NCBI GenBank assembly: GCA_022701925.1 | Contig: JAKONM010000176.1 | Coordinates: forward strand, 1-7,014 | Direction: 5' to 3' | From: Microbacteriaceae bacterium | GTDB lineage: Bacteria > Actinomycetota > Actinomycetes > Actinomycetales > Microbacteriaceae | DNA length: 7,014 nucleotides | In this document: positions 5,850 through 7,014 of the stretch, piece by piece | Layout of the letters: every line of letters begins with the position of its first letter | Numbering within the stretch: the first letter of the stretch is position 1 | Translations under genes and position numbers: made by a program | Notes under the pieces: model-generated | Seen by the model: the letters and a program-made list of their open reading frames with translations, nothing else | Told to the model about the DNA's origin: nothing | The model's database searches: none

Positions 5850-5879
5850 CCACCGACGACCACACGAAGGAACACCTGC

Positions 5880-6644
5880 ATGTCCACCCTCGCGATCCGC
5901 GACCTCCACGTCTCCATCGAGACCGAGCAGGGCACGAAGCCGATCCTGCGCGGCGTCGACCTCACCATCAGCACCGGTGAGACGCCCGCCGTCATGGGCC
6001 CCAACGGGTCCGGCAAGTCGACGCTGGCCTACACGATCGCCGGCCACCCGCGCTACACGGTCGACTCCGGCTCCATCACGCTGGACGGCGAGGACGTGCT
6101 GGCCATGAGCGTGGACGAGCGCGCCCGCGCCGGCCTCTTCCTGGCGATGCAGTACCCGGTCGAGATCCCCGGCGTCACCGTCTCCAACTTCCTCCGCACC
6201 GCGAAGACCGCGATCGACGGCCAGGCGCCCGCGATCCGCGGCTGGGTGAAGGACGTCCGCGGCGCGATGGGCGACCTGCGCATGGACCAGGCCTTCGCCG
6301 AGCGCAACGTCAACGAGGGCTTCTCGGGCGGCGAGAAGAAGCGCCACGAGATCCTGCAGCTCGAGCTGCTGAAGCCCCGCTTCGCCGTGCTCGACGAGAC
6401 CGACTCCGGGCTGGACGTCGACGCGCTGAAGATCGTGTCCGAGGGCGTCAACCGCGCGAAGTCGGAGACCGACCTGGGCGTGCTCCTGATCACCCACTAC
6501 ACGCGGATCCTGCGCTACATCAAGCCGGACTTCGTGCACGTGTTCGTGAACGGCCGCGTCGCCGAGGAGGGCGGCCCCGAGCTGGCCGACCGGCTCGAGG
6601 ACGAGGGCTACGACCGGTTCCTCACCGCCGAGGCGACGGTCTGA
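5880..6644 (+). CDS. sufC: Fe-S cluster assembly ATPase SufC
   Basis: SufC is the ABC-type ATPase of the SufBCD complex. ATP-driven dimerisation of SufC rearranges SufB and SufD for cluster assembly; it is not a transporter and has no membrane part. The predicted protein is 254 aa, normal for SufC. Walker A is GPNGSGKST (40-48), the Q-loop Gln is Q91, and the signature is the SufC-type FSGGEKKR (148-155). Walker B with the catalytic Glu is FAVLDETDSGLD (168-179, Glu173), and the H-loop is LLITHYTRIL (202-211, His206). ATG at 5880 is chosen because GAAGGAA lies 7 nt upstream and the protein then begins as SufC usually does. The long open frame upstream of it has no family similarity. Only one base separates its stop from the next start. 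Confidence 0.97.
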   Translation: MSTLAIRDLHVSIETEQGTKPILRGVDLTISTGETPAVMGPNGSGKSTLAYTIAGHPRYTVDSGSITLDGEDVLAMSVDERARAGLFLAMQYPVEIPGVTVSNFLRTAKTAIDGQAPAIRGWVKDVRGAMGDLRMDQAFAERNVNEGFSGGEKKRHEILQLELLKPRFAVLDETDSGLDVDALKIVSEGVNRAKSETDLGVLLITHYTRILRYIKPDFVHVFVNGRVAEEGGPELADRLEDEGYDRFLTAEATV

Positions 6645-6645
6645 C

Positions 6646-6975
6646 GTGGCGACCGCACTCGCGCCGGAGCGCTTCGACGAGCTGCAGGAGGCGCTGAAGG
6701 ACGTCGTCGACCCCGAGCTGGGCGTGAACGTCGTCGACCTCGGCCTGATCTACGACCTCGGCTGGGACGACGAGAACGACGCGCTCGTCATCAACATGAC
6801 GCTCACCTCCGCCGGCTGCCCGCTGACCGACGTGATCGAGGACGAGACCGCGCAGGCCCTGGACGGCCACGTCGAGCGCTTCCGGATCAACTGGGTGTGG
6901 ATGCCGCCCTGGGGTCCCGAGAAGATGACCGACGACGGCAAGGACATGATGCGCGCCATCGGCTTCCAGATCTGA
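6646..6975 (+). CDS. sufT: DUF59/MIP18-family Fe-S cluster assembly factor (SufT-like)
   Basis: This is a 109-aa single-domain protein of the MIP18/DUF59 family, whose members help Fe-S protein maturation and are often the last gene of suf operons. Conserved features are VVDPELGVNVVDLGLIYDL (20-38) and the segment MTLTSAGCPL (51-60) with Cys58, the invariant cysteine of the family. The C-terminal part contains VWMPPWGPEKM (84-94), as seen in bacterial members. There is no ATPase domain, so it is not the full Mrp/ApbC carrier. The GTG start lies one base after the sufC stop with only a weak GAGG 12 nt upstream (6630-6633), so it probably depends on translational coupling with sufC. The name sufT is by family and context; the family also includes PaaD-type proteins, but no phenylacetate genes are near. 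Confidence 0.92.
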   Translation: MATALAPERFDELQEALKDVVDPELGVNVVDLGLIYDLGWDDENDALVINMTLTSAGCPLTDVIEDETAQALDGHVERFRINWVWMPPWGPEKMTDDGKDMMRAIGFQI

Positions 6976-6982
6976 GTCCATG

Positions 6983-7007
6983 GCCGCCGCCGCTGCTGCG
7001 GCGCGGC
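6983..7007 (+). terminator. Hairpin after sufT, probable suf operon terminator
   Basis: CGCCGC (6988-6993) and GCGGCG (6998-7003) form a perfect 6-bp stem with a TGCT loop. After a small internal loop it extends by GCC (6983-6985) with GGC (7005-7007). It starts 7 nt after the sufT stop codon. No T-tract follows, and the window ends 7 nt later, so whether another gene continues the operon cannot be seen. Confidence 0.45.
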
Positions 7008-7014
7008 TGTGACG

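Noticed and set aside
1..7014. Mobile elements, CRISPR arrays, tRNA or rRNA genes
   Set aside because: No direct repeat array, transposase or integrase motif, tRNA cloverleaf or rRNA segment was noticed. Composition is uniform, and the gene content is conserved core metabolism.

Overview
The window is a very GC-rich stretch of bacterial chromosome with the typical actinobacterial (Actinomycetota) heme A and Fe-S assembly neighbourhood. Evidence is the strong G/C preference at third codon positions, GTG starts on five of eight genes, the divergent tkt/ctaB pair, a ctaA of the actinobacterial type, and a sufB-sufD-Rieske-sufC-sufT operon. The protein sequences and the layout without sufR or sufS would fit a lineage near Micrococcales or Kineosporiales. 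That placement is an impression, because no database search was possible.

Layout. Positions 1-299 (minus) hold the start of transketolase, cut by the window edge. A 160-bp divergent region follows, with a TAGAAT box placed so that ctaB would be transcribed almost without a leader. ctaB (460-1398, plus; heme O synthase) faces ctaA (1647-2603, minus; heme A synthase). The 248 bp between their stops hold two strong GC-rich inverted repeats without T-tracts, probably the two convergent terminators. ctaA and sufB then diverge from a 209-bp region that has an 8+5+8 palindrome just upstream of sufB. From 2813 to 6975 runs a tight plus-strand operon: sufB, sufD, a small Rieske ferredoxin, sufC and a DUF59/SufT-like gene. 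A hairpin sits just after its last stop codon.

How the genes work together. CtaB farnesylates heme B to heme O, and CtaA oxidises heme O to heme A for aa3-type cytochrome c oxidase. SufB, SufC and SufD form the scaffold complex that builds Fe-S clusters, SufC supplies ATPase activity, and the DUF59 protein probably helps cluster maturation or delivery. The Rieske protein carries a 2Fe-2S centre and is a candidate electron carrier for the pathway. Transketolase belongs to the pentose phosphate pathway and is a neighbour without a direct functional link.

The region is mostly conserved core metabolism. No mobile element, CRISPR array, tRNA or rRNA was seen, and I did not find a clearly new system. 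The most notable points are the absence of the regulator gene sufR and of sufS/sufU from the operon, the shared ctaA/sufB control region with its palindrome, the possibly leaderless ctaB, and the Asn that replaces a heme-ligand His in CtaA.
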